A DNA stretch of 64,000 nt from Tropheryma whipplei str. Twist (GCF_000007485.1 NC_004572.3:863304-927303), one strand, 5' to 3'; shown: positions 24,096 to 33,949, counted from the stretch's first letter. Notes: a model not told the origin generated them from the letters alone. Made by a program: numbers and translations.

Positions 24096-24752
24096 ATGCG
24101 GAGATACAGTTGTGTATTATTTGATCTCGATGGGACGCTAATTGACTCTTTAGAGGGCATAGTGAGCTCATTGAAGCGTGCAATTGAGTTCTTTGGCCTG
24201 CCGGTTCCCGATGACAGAACCATGCGGTCGTTTGTTGGTCCGCCTTTGATTGAGAGTTTCACAAATATCTTGGGGCTATGCCGTAAAGATGCAGAAAAAG
24301 CCGTTGAGGTGTATCGCGAAAATTTTGATATCGGGGTTGCGTGCAATCCGCTATTCCCGGGTATCTGCGAGATGTTAGATAGCTTGCGAGAAGCCAAGAT
24401 GCCAATTGCGGTCGCAACATCCAAACCCAAACTCCTGGCCGTTCGGATACTTGACAACCATCAAATAACTCCTTACTTCTGTGCCATAGAAGGCGGCAAG
24501 CCAAATGAAGAGGATGGAGAAAAGGCGATTGTTGTTGGGAATGCGCTAGGAGCCCTGAATAATATGTGCGTTGACACCAGTCGGGCTGTTATGGTTGGCG
24601 ACAGATGCTATGACTCCCACGGTGCTAGGGCAAACGGCTTACCCGCGATACTGGTCTCGTGGGGGTACGCGAGCAAAGAGGAATTGGCAAAGGAAAAGTT
24701 TGTCGTGGATGATGTAGAACAGCTAACTTCCGCCTTGCTTAGCCCCCTTTAA
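24096..24752 (+). CDS. HAD-superfamily phosphatase (phosphoglycolate phosphatase-like)
   Basis: The 218-residue product begins RRYSCVLFDLDGTLIDS, with HAD motif I (the DxD nucleophile pair). AVATSKPK is motif II with its Ser/Thr and Lys, and VMVGDRCYDSHGA is motif III/IV. The cap domain of about 70 residues makes it a Gph/PpaX-type C1 hydrolase. I place the start at ATG 24096 because the nucleophile should be near residue 10; the frame is open further upstream but that part has no family similarity. Substrate unknown; phosphoglycolate or a nucleotide is plausible. Confidence 0.85.
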   Translation: MRRYSCVLFDLDGTLIDSLEGIVSSLKRAIEFFGLPVPDDRTMRSFVGPPLIESFTNILGLCRKDAEKAVEVYRENFDIGVACNPLFPGICEMLDSLREAKMPIAVATSKPKLLAVRILDNHQITPYFCAIEGGKPNEEDGEKAIVVGNALGALNNMCVDTSRAVMVGDRCYDSHGARANGLPAILVSWGYASKEELAKEKFVVDDVEQLTSALLSPL

Positions 24753-24819
24753 GGCCCTGCACTAAGCTGGTCTGACTTTCACCTTACCAATCTGCAGTAA
24801 ACTCGATTGCGGGTGCAAT

Positions 24820-24904
24820 GGAGGATTCGCCTAGTGGCCTATGGCGCGCGCTTGGAAAGCGCGTTGGGTGCAAGCCCTCAGGGGTTCGAATCCCCTATCC
24901 TCCG
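24820..24904 (+). tRNA. tRNA-Ser (GGA)
   Basis: An 85-base cloverleaf with acceptor stem GGAGGAU/AUCCUCC and discriminator G. The anticodon stem is CGCGC/GCGCG with loop TTGGAAA, so the anticodon is GGA. A long variable arm and a GGGGTTCGAATCCCC T-arm complete a class II serine tRNA. Confidence 0.95.
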
Positions 24905-25029
24905 CAGAACACGCTCGGCTGTATGGACATAAGACAGTGGCACATAACGGGCATGCTCAATGGGTCTGTCAGATCAATCTTCGTATGTCTCACGCTGGGC
25001 TAAAGAAGCGCCTCCACTAGAATGATCGG

Positions 25030-25911
25030 GTGCGGAACGGTGGTACCTGCTGGAGTCCAGACGGAGACAACCTTGTGGTGCAAGGTAATAACATTGACTT
25101 CCTTCACAAATTACCTGATGACTCCTTCCAACTCATATACATAGACCCACCATTCAACACGGGTAAACGACAAACCAGACAATGCAGCAAGATGGTCAGA
25201 TCACCCTACGGTGAACAGATCGGATTTTGCGGAAACAGGTACAAAATACTCTCGGAGAGTAGGACCGAATATGCAGATATGTTCGATGATTACCTGGGAT
25301 TCCTAAAACCGCGACTGCACGAAGCATGGCGGCTCCTCAAGCCGGAAGGGATGTTCTATCTACATCTTGATTACCGGGAGGTGCACTATGCAAAAATCCT
25401 ACTGGATTCCATCTTTGGGCGCGATTCATTTATAAACGAGATCATTTGGGCGTATGACTACGGAGCAAAGACAAAAAGGAGATGGCCCGCAAAGCATGAC
25501 AATATCCTCGTATACGCCAAAGATCCACGAAAATATCTATTCGATAGCGAAAATGTTGATCGGGAGCCGTACATGGCCCCAGGGCTTGTAACTCCTGATA
25601 AAGCGAAACGTGGAAAATTACCAACAGACGTTTGGTGGCACACAATAGTGTCACCAACCGGAAAAGAAAAGACTGGGTATCCAACGCAAAAACCCGAGGG
25701 GGTTTTGAGGCGTATAATTCAAGCAAGCAGCCGTCCAAATGATTGGGTGCTTGATTTTTTTGCTGGCAGCGGAACCACTGGGATTGTTGCGGGCAAATTG
25801 GGTCGTAAATTTGTTCTGATTGACAACAGTCCTCAAGCCGTGAAAATAATGAAATTGAGAATAGATCGGAGTCTGTCAGAAAATCCAGTCAGGTACACAA
25901 AGCTGTATTAA
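25030..25911 (+). CDS. Site-specific DNA methyltransferase, beta class (orphan)
   Basis: A 293-residue amino-methyltransferase. Catalytic motif IV DPPF (D39-F42, in QLIYIDPPFNTG) comes first and the SAM-binding motif I FAGSGTTG lies at about residue 243, the order that defines the beta class (N6-adenine or N4-cytosine). No restriction endonuclease, specificity subunit or second methyltransferase is nearby, so it looks like a solitary enzyme. It stands between tRNA-Ser and tRNA-Leu and may have a regulatory or replication-linked role. The recognition sequence cannot be read from the protein. The start at GTG 25030 is likely. Confidence 0.88.
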   Translation: MRNGGTCWSPDGDNLVVQGNNIDFLHKLPDDSFQLIYIDPPFNTGKRQTRQCSKMVRSPYGEQIGFCGNRYKILSESRTEYADMFDDYLGFLKPRLHEAWRLLKPEGMFYLHLDYREVHYAKILLDSIFGRDSFINEIIWAYDYGAKTKRRWPAKHDNILVYAKDPRKYLFDSENVDREPYMAPGLVTPDKAKRGKLPTDVWWHTIVSPTGKEKTGYPTQKPEGVLRRIIQASSRPNDWVLDFFAGSGTTGIVAGKLGRKFVLIDNSPQAVKIMKLRIDRSLSENPVRYTKLY

Positions 25912-26034
25912 CAAAACCTGGATTATCTGGTGTTGGGCAGTGAATCTCACTTATACGTCGCTGGGCGCGCCTGTTGATCCCAGTCAAGTGTCTCATAAGG
26001 GTCAATATGCGCCGGTGCTGCAAGTCTGTTGCTG

Positions 26035-26118
26035 TGCGCGAGGGGGGACTTGAACCCCCATGTCTTCGCAGACACACGGACCTGAACCGTGCGCGTCTAC
26101 CAATTCCGCCACTCGCGC
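26035..26118 (-). tRNA. tRNA-Leu (CAG)
   Basis: Reading the minus strand, acceptor GCGCGAG pairs with CTCGCGC. The anticodon stem CACGG/CCGTG holds loop TTCAGGT, so the anticodon is CAG. A long variable arm and T-arm GGGGGTTCAAGTCCCCC make a normal class II leucine tRNA of 84 bases. Confidence 0.95.
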
Positions 26119-26185
26119 GGGCCAAATCAACCCTCGGAATAAGTTCGCAATAGTAAACAATACAATAGACCCGCAGGAATGGAGC

Positions 26186-26857
26186 ATGCGTGTGGGTATC
26201 GGGATTTTAGAAAGAATTGAGCAGAGTATAGCGAAAATTGTTGACTTAGTTTTTACAAAAACTTTTCGTTCCCAGATTCAGCCCACAGAGCTGACGAGCG
26301 CTCTAAAGCATAAAATAGACTCGACGGCGTGCCTTGTGCCCAACAGAAGATCGTCTGATGCTCCCAGTCATTATGTGATTGAGGTGAGTCCACGAGGTGG
26401 CGAGCACATCCTGTCACGCGCTGACCAGCTTGCCAAAGAGCTCAGTGAATTCGCGAAAGAGCATGTCAGGGTGCAAGGTTACAGGTATCCCGGCGGAATA
26501 GACGTAACTGTCGTGCCGAGCAAGAATCTTTCAAGAGGGTTTACGATCGAGGTGGTAAACCGGTCTGTTGCATGGCGAGCATTCCTGATAATCGGTGATA
26601 AGAGATATCCAATAGAACAATCCGTCATCATAGGCCGGGGATTAAGTGCTGATGTTCGCCTTGCAGATTCGTCTGTTAGCAGGCAGCACGCCAAGATAGA
26701 CGTTGACGGAGAAAAAGCAATGATTGTTGATATAGGTTCATCTAATGGATTCAAAGTAAATGGCAAAAGGTGCACCAAGGCTACGCTAAAAAATAACTCA
26801 CTAATAAATCTTGGCAGGCAAAAAATTCTATTTGTTTTTCTGCCGATCTTTGATTAG
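26186..26857 (+). CDS. fhaA: FHA-domain protein with FhaA N-terminal domain (DUF3662)
   Basis: The 223-residue product begins MRVGIGILERIEQSI, the typical start of actinobacterial FhaA, preceded by aggaatgga at good spacing; the longer open frame runs through the tRNA gene and is rejected. Residues 1-115 are the DUF3662 domain. The C-terminal FHA domain (about 140-215) has GRG, SRQHA and SNGF, the residues that read phosphothreonine. FhaA in mycobacteria binds phosphorylated MurJ and links Ser/Thr kinases to peptidoglycan synthesis. The Pro-rich linker seen in mycobacteria is very short here. Confidence 0.92.
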   Translation: MRVGIGILERIEQSIAKIVDLVFTKTFRSQIQPTELTSALKHKIDSTACLVPNRRSSDAPSHYVIEVSPRGGEHILSRADQLAKELSEFAKEHVRVQGYRYPGGIDVTVVPSKNLSRGFTIEVVNRSVAWRAFLIIGDKRYPIEQSVIIGRGLSADVRLADSSVSRQHAKIDVDGEKAMIVDIGSSNGFKVNGKRCTKATLKNNSLINLGRQKILFVFLPIFD

Positions 26858-26882
26858 TAAACTCAGTGCCAATAGCGCATCT

Positions 26883-26912
26883 GACATTGTTGACTGCGAC
26901 ATTGTTGACTGC
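26883..26912. repeat. 15-bp tandem duplication between fhaA and fhaB
   Basis: Two exact 15-base units (gacattgttgactgc) plus an eight-base partial third copy lie in the 215-base fhaA-fhaB spacer, which otherwise shows nothing recognisable. Confidence 0.9.
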
Positions 26913-27072
26913 GACATTGTCTGCTTTGGGTATTGAAAAGCAGCATGGACTATCCTTAGAAAGGGCAAGCACCTGGAGATCTGCGCTACGAAATTTAGGT
27001 ATTAAACAACAAATAAACATGGGGTTCGTGCCAGGTCACATGCTATGGCATGCTGGGCATCTGGTTTAGATA

Positions 27073-27522
27073 ATGAACGAGTTTATATTTTTTACACTAA
27101 AAGTCGGATTTTTGGGGCTTCTGTGGATCTTTGTTTTGTGCTCAATTGTTATTTTGTACAAAAGCCTGCCGAAGGGGAGGGATAATCTCGCGACACCCCG
27201 GATAAGCAGTAAGAAATTTTCCCCAAGCGTTGGGGCAAAAATGGTGACTGTCAAAACGGAATGCTCGGAACAAAAGATACCAATCAAGCAACCGAGGATG
27301 CTAATTGGTAGAACCCCTGACTGTCAAATAGCTCTGTCTGATCGTTTCTCTTCTGGGCACCACGCAGAATTAGTTCTCACGGAATCTGGATGGAAAGTTC
27401 GCGACCTTGGTTCCAGTAACGGGACATTTGTTGACGGGAAGCGAATTCCATCAGGGCAGGCAATTACCCTGAGGATTGGTGAGGAGCTTAAAATCGGTAG
27501 CAGCGCTATCAGATTGTCCTGA
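27073..27522 (+). CDS. fhaB: Membrane-anchored FHA-domain protein FhaB
   Basis: A 149-residue protein with one N-terminal helix (FFTLKVGFLGLLWIFVLCSIV), a linker and an FHA domain containing LIGRTPDC, SGHHAEL and GSSNGTFVDGKRI. This is the usual FhaB (FipA) layout. It presumably binds phosphothreonine proteins at the membrane and coordinates cell division and wall growth with the kinase encoded downstream. In most actinobacteria pstP follows directly; here rodA comes next after 162 bases. Confidence 0.92.
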   Translation: MNEFIFFTLKVGFLGLLWIFVLCSIVILYKSLPKGRDNLATPRISSKKFSPSVGAKMVTVKTECSEQKIPIKQPRMLIGRTPDCQIALSDRFSSGHHAELVLTESGWKVRDLGSSNGTFVDGKRIPSGQAITLRIGEELKIGSSAIRLS

Positions 27523-27684
27523 ACGGGTCTATGCGTGCTCTAATCACGACAATGCAATATAAGTCAGCGCGTGCAGGCTGTATGTGAAACAAGATTTTAC
27601 GCGCCTATTCTCACCCAATGGAGTCCGCATTCGGGGCATTGATTCGTGTGGAATTTCAAGCTCGCATAGAGCACTCAACAGAGT

Positions 27685-29031
27685 ATGTATAGGCTTTATT
27701 TGGGTATGTCAAAACTAATACGTCAAAGACGAAATATCGAGCTGGCCCTGATAATAATCGTCATTCTCATCGGTAATGCATGTCTGGTACTGGTTGAGCT
27801 TGGGGTGTCGGAAAGCCTGCACGCTAATGTGTTTATCTTCGCGGGGATTTTTTACTGCGCAGCCATAATCATGCACACCGTGATCCGATTCTACGCCGCA
27901 AATGCAGAACCTTTTATCTTTCCAATCGCATTGTTGCTAAACAGCCTCGGAATCGCAGAGATATACCGAATTGATATTGAGAATAAAACCTCTTACGGCA
28001 CTAAGCAAATTATCTGGTCAATACTTAGTCTCCTGGTCGCATCGGTGGTTATTGTTACCATACGGAATTATCGAGTTCTGCAGCGCTATACATATTTACT
28101 GGGGCTTGTGTCATGCGCATTGCTTTTGCTGCCAATCCTGCCGGGGATTGGCGAATCTGTCAGCGGTGCAAGAATATGGATAAAGCTTGGCGGTCTTTCG
28201 TTCCAGCCGGGCGAATTGGTAAAGATCACTTTGGCAATCTTTTTTGCAAGCTATCTGTATTCACATCGCGAGACTTTGATTGCAAAACAATCAGCCAAAA
28301 TCTTTCTGTCCAAAATACGCAATTTTGCGCCAATTTTTTCCGTATGGATTCTGTGTGTTCTGATTATCGCAGTCCAGCGAGACCTTGGGACGGGGGTCCT
28401 TTACTTCGCATTGTTTATTATCCTGACATATCTGGCCCTTTCCAGGATGCGGCTATTAATCATTGGCGGCGTAATGTTGCTTGCTGGAACATTTTTTGCG
28501 GCGAGAATTATGACCTATGTTGGATATCGCATTGATGTTTGGCTCAATGCGTTTGATCAGTCTGTATTCGAACGCGCCTTTGGTGGAAGCTACCAGCTCG
28601 TACAAGGAATATTCGGGATGGCTTTCGGTGGATTACTTGGCACAGGTCTCGGGCGAGGCTATCCAAGCATAACCCCGTTACCACAAAGCGACTACATATT
28701 GGCTAGCCTGGGTGAGGAGCTTGGATTAGCCGGTTTTAGCCTAATAATGATTATGTATATGACAATTTTTTTTCAAGCTATAAAAGTAGCTCTGGAGGCA
28801 AATGATGAATTTGCAAAGCTCCTCACCGCGGGTTTAGGGTGCATCATAGCTGTACAAGTGTTTATAGTCGCCGGCGGAATAACACGCGTTATTCCGCTTA
28901 CGGGACTTACCGCGCCATTCTTAGCATCGGGAGGGTCAAGCTTATTCGTGAACTGGATAATTGTTAGCCTGATTATCCGTATATCCGATAACCTGCGCAA
29001 CTCTCCCGCGTTGAATGAATGGAAGACATGA
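27685..29031 (+). CDS. rodA: RodA/FtsW-family peptidoglycan glycosyltransferase
   Basis: A 448-residue polytopic SEDS protein with at least ten hydrophobic segments. Conserved signatures include GARIWIKLGGLSFQPGE and FGGLLGTGLGRGYPS, and near the end PLTGLTAPFLASGGSSL, typical of RodA/FtsW. It polymerises lipid II together with the PBP2-type transpeptidase encoded next. The start could also be the internal Met 8 (MSKLIRQRR). Part of the fhaA-fhaB-rodA-pbpA-pknA cluster. Confidence 0.95.
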   Translation: MYRLYLGMSKLIRQRRNIELALIIIVILIGNACLVLVELGVSESLHANVFIFAGIFYCAAIIMHTVIRFYAANAEPFIFPIALLLNSLGIAEIYRIDIENKTSYGTKQIIWSILSLLVASVVIVTIRNYRVLQRYTYLLGLVSCALLLLPILPGIGESVSGARIWIKLGGLSFQPGELVKITLAIFFASYLYSHRETLIAKQSAKIFLSKIRNFAPIFSVWILCVLIIAVQRDLGTGVLYFALFIILTYLALSRMRLLIIGGVMLLAGTFFAARIMTYVGYRIDVWLNAFDQSVFERAFGGSYQLVQGIFGMAFGGLLGTGLGRGYPSITPLPQSDYILASLGEELGLAGFSLIMIMYMTIFFQAIKVALEANDEFAKLLTAGLGCIIAVQVFIVAGGITRVIPLTGLTAPFLASGGSSLFVNWIIVSLIIRISDNLRNSPALNEWKT

Positions 29032-29073
29032 AGGTCCAGATACAACAACCCTGGCGGCATAGGTAGTAACAAT

Positions 29074-30531
29074 ATGTCCAACATGCTATCGGTCAAACAT
29101 GTAGACAAAAAAAACCGTGACGGGCGCGCAATCGACCCGGCCCTACGGGTTATAAGTTATATCGTTGTCGCAATGTTCCTAATGATAATGCTGTCTGCAA
29201 GCGGGATTCAAGGTCTTTTTGCTGATAACTTCCTGAAAGATCCCCGCAACTCGAGAGTGTTGTACGCGGCCGAACGCGTTTATCGCGGGCCGATTTTTGT
29301 TGGAAATGAGAGGGTGGCATATTCCGAAAAGCGAGGAAAGTCCTACAAGCGGTTTTATGCTCATCCGGAACTCTATTCGGCAATAACGGGATACTTCAAC
29401 AATGTGCATGGCAGGTCGGGGCTGGAGAAATATCTCAATTCAGAACTGTCTGGCGCAAATCCTGTGGGACTCAGCAGAATGTTTGAAGGTGCTGAAAACG
29501 GAAGAAGCGTTCTTCTTACGATAAACGAAAAGTTGCAGAAAATTGCATGGCGAGCACTGGAGGGGTTTAGAGGGTCTGCTGTAATTATTGAACCATCAAG
29601 CGGGAAAATTCTGGCCCTTGTATCCCGTCCTGGATTTGACGCAAACAAACTCTCAAATGACACGAATGTAGAAGAGTCTTACAAGAAGCTCCTTAAAGAC
29701 CCGGCTAAGCCTCTTATAAACAGAGCGGCAAGCTTGTATCATCCTGGATCGGTTTTCAAAATAATAACCATGGCTACAGCGCTTGAGACCGGACGCTACG
29801 ACCTAGACAAAGAAGTAACGGATAGTAACCTCCTGACTTTTCCGGGTCGCAGATTTTTTATAGAAAACTCAGGAGCGTGTAGCGGGAGAAACAAAATTAA
29901 CCTGGAACAAGCCCTCGCATTTTCGTGTAATGCCACTTTTGGAAAAATAGCCACCGATCTGGGTGGTGAGTTGATTAGCAAGATGGCTGAAAGATTCGGT
30001 TTTGGGAAAAAAATTACTATTCCGATACCATTTCAGGCATCTGAATATCCTGTAACAGGTGACTCTGCACAACTCGCCCAAAGCGGTTTTGGTCAATGGG
30101 AAATCTGGGCAACCCCACTCCAAATCGCCATGATAAGTGCTGCCATTGCAAACAATGGAAAGCTTATGAAGCCGAATATTGTGCAACGTGTTAAAGGTCC
30201 CGATGCAAATACGATAAAAGAATTTACCCCAGAGATGCTGGGTCGGGTGGCAACCCAGGAGACTGTAAAAAAACTTTCAAAGGCTATGGAATCAGTGGTG
30301 GAATACGGTACGGCTAGGAGGGGCAAAATTAGAGGAATACAGATTGCGGGAAAAACGGGTACCGCGGAGGATGGTACAGGAAGAAACACCCTGTGGTTTA
30401 CCGGCTTTGCCCCGGTTGACAGACCGTTTCTGGCTGTTAGCATTGTTCTTGAGGAGCAAAAGGGTGACGCCGGTACGATTGCCGTACCGATTGCCAAAAA
30501 ACTTATAGAAGAAGCTCTGAACGAGAGGTAG
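29074..30531 (+). CDS. pbpA: Class B penicillin-binding protein (PbpA, transpeptidase)
   Basis: A 485-residue protein with a single N-terminal helix (about residues 28-45). The transpeptidase motifs are SVFK (S226, K229), SCN (S284) and KTGT (K427), in normal spacing. It crosslinks peptidoglycan made by the neighbouring RodA. No PASTA domain is present, which agrees with PbpA of other actinobacteria. The kinase gene starts 4 bases after its stop, so they are probably co-translated. The target of beta-lactams would be this serine. Confidence 0.95.
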   Translation: MSNMLSVKHVDKKNRDGRAIDPALRVISYIVVAMFLMIMLSASGIQGLFADNFLKDPRNSRVLYAAERVYRGPIFVGNERVAYSEKRGKSYKRFYAHPELYSAITGYFNNVHGRSGLEKYLNSELSGANPVGLSRMFEGAENGRSVLLTINEKLQKIAWRALEGFRGSAVIIEPSSGKILALVSRPGFDANKLSNDTNVEESYKKLLKDPAKPLINRAASLYHPGSVFKIITMATALETGRYDLDKEVTDSNLLTFPGRRFFIENSGACSGRNKINLEQALAFSCNATFGKIATDLGGELISKMAERFGFGKKITIPIPFQASEYPVTGDSAQLAQSGFGQWEIWATPLQIAMISAAIANNGKLMKPNIVQRVKGPDANTIKEFTPEMLGRVATQETVKKLSKAMESVVEYGTARRGKIRGIQIAGKTGTAEDGTGRNTLWFTGFAPVDRPFLAVSIVLEEQKGDAGTIAVPIAKKLIEEALNER

Positions 30532-30534
30532 ACA

Positions 30535-32292
30535 GTGAGTTTTGACGCCGGTACGGTGCTTGGCAAGAGATACAGACTGATTGCTCGGATTGCGATCGGG
30601 GGCATGGGCGAGGTCTGGAAGGCCCATGATGAGGTTATTCAGCGGCATATAGCGATAAAAATCCTAAAGGAAGAATACGTTGGTAGCCGCGATTTCATAG
30701 AACGCTTCAGAACAGAAGCTAGGCATGCAGCAATCGTAAATCACGTCGGCATAGCTAATATTTTTGACTATGGCGAGGAGAAGGGCATTGCTTATCTGGT
30801 TATGGAGCTCGTTGATGGTGAACCCCTGTCGGCTGTTCTAGAGCGCGAACGCATGCTGCCGGTGGAAGAAGTCTTGAGGATAGTGGTTCAGATATCACGC
30901 GCCTTGCAGGCAGCACACTCTGCTGGCTTAGTTCATAGGGACATAAAGCCCGGCAACATATTGATATCAGAAAGCGGTCTTGTCAAGATAACGGACTTTG
31001 GAATTGCAAGAATCGGAGACCAGGTGCCGCTTACAACTACTGGGCAGGTAATGGGCACGGTTCACTACCTATCACCAGAGCAGGCGGCTGGCAAAAAAGC
31101 TGATGCAATGACCGACGTATACTCACTTGGGGTTGTGGCGTATGAATGTCTGACTGGCAAGCGTCCTTTTGTTGGGGACTCGCAAGTTGCCATAGCGGTA
31201 GCCCATGTTGGAGATACCCCTGCCAATTTACCGAAAGATATTCCAAGGCCAGTTGCGAGACTCGTGCTTGGATGTCTTGAGAAGCAGCCACAGCGGAGAC
31301 CAAAATCAGCAGGAAATCTAGCCGATGCAGCAAGTGCGTTGTTGAAAGATGACCTTGCAGAGGCCGCAAGGGCTTATCCGCCACTCGCGGCGTCCGGTGA
31401 ACAGAACGGCTCCGGGCAAGTGCTTGATAATCAAACGAAAGCAATATCAACAACTACTAGCCTGTACAGCAAACTTGGTCAGTTCGACACACGTCTGCTT
31501 GGACAGACCATGGAGTTCAATGGTGGTAGTGAATCTAAGCCAGCAAGGGGCAAGTGGGTTTTACCGGTTGTGGGCACAATCACGGCTTTAGCGGTTATTG
31601 TTGGGGGTGGTGCCTTGGCAATTATTGTAACCGGAAACCGCGGGGGGCTTACCGAGACAAAGACCGGAGTTTCGACGCACGATGTCACACAGACGGCTGC
31701 ATCATATATCCCAACAATCGTATCACCGAATACAAGGCCCGCAGGCAATACAGTTGTTATAGATCCCGGCAAGTATGTTGGGCTTTCATTTGATGGTGTC
31801 CAGAAGGCTCTTTTTGCTCTCGGGGTAGGGATAAAACGTCTAAGTGCCGGCCCTGCGCCATCGGCTGATAAAGCAGGCTTGGTTGAATCTATTTCGCCAA
31901 CTGGGACCCTGACAATTCCTGCAGTAATCGATGTGAAGGTCTATGGCCCACCGGTTATGACTCCGCCTGCATTTGCACCAAGACTGATCGGTACCCCAAA
32001 AATCGGGGGCAGTGTATATGTTTCCTGGCCGGTTTACACTTCCTGTCCAGCTGGCAGTCAAGTTACCCTCTATAGGATTTCAGTCGATGGCGCAGTGCTT
32101 CAAGGGCCAGGCACCGTAGGGGCAGATACAACTCAGGTAGAACTCCTCCTCATACAAAATGAGGCGTCTGTAAAATACAGTGCAGACTGCAGTGTTCCCG
32201 GAAAAAATCAAACATTCAATTCCGGGTTTTCTGACGTCCTGAAAATAAGTACGAACGGCTCACATACGCCAAGTATCGCATCTTCCGGATAG
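30535..32292 (+). CDS. pknA: Serine/threonine protein kinase, PknA-like, with extracellular domain
   Basis: A 585-residue receptor kinase. The glycine loop is [14 protein letters not shown], the ATP lysine is K42 (IAIKIL), the catalytic loop HRDIKPGN has D136, and DFG has D154; [17 protein letters not shown] is the activation segment. The kinase is therefore intact. After a juxtamembrane linker a helix lies at about residues 340-365. The outside part holds one PASTA-like module ([19 protein letters not shown]) and a further beta-rich domain with Cys residues. It starts with GTG 30535 right after pbpA. Confidence 0.94.
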   Translation: MSFDAGTVLGKRYRLIARIAIGGMGEVWKAHDEVIQRHIAIKILKEEYVGSRDFIERFRTEARHAAIVNHVGIANIFDYGEEKGIAYLVMELVDGEPLSAVLERERMLPVEEVLRIVVQISRALQAAHSAGLVHRDIKPGNILISESGLVKITDFGIARIGDQVPLTTTGQVMGTVHYLSPEQAAGKKADAMTDVYSLGVVAYECLTGKRPFVGDSQVAIAVAHVGDTPANLPKDIPRPVARLVLGCLEKQPQRRPKSAGNLADAASALLKDDLAEAARAYPPLAASGEQNGSGQVLDNQTKAISTTTSLYSKLGQFDTRLLGQTMEFNGGSESKPARGKWVLPVVGTITALAVIVGGGALAIIVTGNRGGLTETKTGVSTHDVTQTAASYIPTIVSPNTRPAGNTVVIDPGKYVGLSFDGVQKALFALGVGIKRLSAGPAPSADKAGLVESISPTGTLTIPAVIDVKVYGPPVMTPPAFAPRLIGTPKIGGSVYVSWPVYTSCPAGSQVTLYRISVDGAVLQGPGTVGADTTQVELLLIQNEASVKYSADCSVPGKNQTFNSGFSDVLKISTNGSHTPSIASSG

Positions 32293-32296
32293 CGCT

Positions 32297-33949
32297 TTGT
32301 CAGATATATCCACACCCATGCCGCACAACAACCGCTATGAGCTTGTAAAGTGCCTGAGGGTTGCCCGGTACTACAAAATGTATCAAGGTTACGATAGGCG
32401 ACTTAAGAGAAACGTAAATGTGGTCCTGTTTGACACTGAGGTGTCTGATAAAAAGGAATTTTCCTTGGCTCTGGATACTAGGGTGCGTCAGGCTGTAAAA
32501 CTTGACAGTCCCCATATCGCAACCATCTTTGATGGCGGGGAAGATTATTTTTCCGATTCTATAAGACAATTTATCGCGAGCGAATCGACCCATCACGAAG
32601 AAAAATCCCTTGAGGGGTGTTTCATTACCATCAGTAAAAGCATAAGACTCATAGCCGAAGTAATAGACGGGGTTGCACTTGCTTTGGAAGCGGGGCGACA
32701 GGGCAATTTACCCCATGGCAGTATAAGTCCACAAAATATTACGTGTCATGATGGGTCTCTGAAAGTTATCAATTTTGCGATTGCAACTTCTGTCAATGAT
32801 GCAGCTCTTCCGCTGGAAGATGGTAAGGCATTTTTTGCACCCGAGTTACTGGTTGACAGATCTCTGAATGCCTATAAAGCAGAACCAAGACAGATCACAT
32901 ATAGAAGTGATGTGTACTCTCTGGGCGGACTGTTGTACTGGTTGCTTACAGGAACAACTTATATTACGGGCGAACAAGTGTGCACCACACGGTATAGGTC
33001 AGACACAAATGAGGCAATAGATTGTGTTTTGCGAAAGGCGCTTGCAATAGAGCCTACGAGTCGATTCTCGAGTGCAGTCGAGATGAGTGATGCCTTACGT
33101 AAGGCGATAGAACCTAAGAAGAAAATTGACCCTCTCAGTATAAAGGACGAGATCCTTGCGCAGGTTAATCTGCCCCACAAGTCAAGCCATCCGAAGCGTA
33201 AGCATAGCAATGCGGTTGCGTTTATCGCTCTTGCAATATGTGCTGTTGCTGCAGTCATTACCGTAAGTGCAGCGCTAATTACAACAAATCTGCCTGATAA
33301 CAAACAGGCGCAGGTCGGTGCACCGTTAAGCAACTTGTCAATGCCAAACCTTATAGGAATAGACAAGGAGCAGGCAATAAAGAAATTGAATGATCTGGGG
33401 GTAAAATTCAGAATAAACACAGAGCATTCTGCGACAATGCCAGTCGGCTATGTTACAGGGACATCCCCCAAGTCAGGAGCGGTTGTAGACAGTGATACCG
33501 AAGTCTCAATTAGCCTATCTGACGGAATGCTTGAGCTGCCAAATTTTGTGGGTGCCAGATTTGAAGCGGCACGTCGAGGACTTGCTGAACTGCGTCTCGA
33601 GGTAAAGAAGATCTGCTCTGGGGATACCGTAAACGCGCAAAAGCCCGCAGGCGGATCGATTGTGCCACAGGAAACTGAGATTACGCTGGAGACCTGTTCG
33701 GGGGCAAGTACTTCAAACACCACTGCAAGCACAGCGCCGCGTGCAACATCACGCCCAAGCAGATCTTCCTCGAGTGCAACATCGTCGAGCTCAGTAGAAA
33801 AACTGCCTACCGAGACGAGTAACAGTCAAAATACTCGCACAACCCCTAGCGACAAAGAACAAGACATGAGCCGAGAAAGCTCAAATCCTTCAGGGGCGCC
33901 CGAGCGATCAAACAGTGGCACAAACACTTCGCCAGCATCAACAAACTAA
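32297..33949 (+). CDS. Degenerate kinase-like (pseudokinase) PASTA protein in the PknB position
   Basis: The 550-residue protein keeps the PknB layout: kinase-like domain (about 10-275), basic juxtamembrane linker, one helix (about 310-332), two PASTA modules (starting MPNLIGIDKEQAIKKL and LPNFVGARFEAARRGL) and a long Ser/Thr/Asn-rich tail. However, catalytic residues are gone: no glycine loop, the ATP lysine is replaced by V43, HRD reads HGS (140-142), and DFG reads NFA (159-161). The fold is otherwise preserved (SDVYSLGGLLYWLLTG), so it is probably a maintained pseudokinase that senses the wall. Start TTG 32297, or ATG 32318. Confidence 0.87.
   Translation: MSDISTPMPHNNRYELVKCLRVARYYKMYQGYDRRLKRNVNVVLFDTEVSDKKEFSLALDTRVRQAVKLDSPHIATIFDGGEDYFSDSIRQFIASESTHHEEKSLEGCFITISKSIRLIAEVIDGVALALEAGRQGNLPHGSISPQNITCHDGSLKVINFAIATSVNDAALPLEDGKAFFAPELLVDRSLNAYKAEPRQITYRSDVYSLGGLLYWLLTGTTYITGEQVCTTRYRSDTNEAIDCVLRKALAIEPTSRFSSAVEMSDALRKAIEPKKKIDPLSIKDEILAQVNLPHKSSHPKRKHSNAVAFIALAICAVAAVITVSAALITTNLPDNKQAQVGAPLSNLSMPNLIGIDKEQAIKKLNDLGVKFRINTEHSATMPVGYVTGTSPKSGAVVDSDTEVSISLSDGMLELPNFVGARFEAARRGLAELRLEVKKICSGDTVNAQKPAGGSIVPQETEITLETCSGASTSNTTASTAPRATSRPSRSSSSATSSSSVEKLPTETSNSQNTRTTPSDKEQDMSRESSNPSGAPERSNSGTNTSPASTN

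Noticed and set aside
26060..26185. Longer N-terminus for FhaA
   Set aside because: The extension would translate the antisense of tRNA-Leu(CAG); the conserved family start and a ribosome binding site are at 26186.
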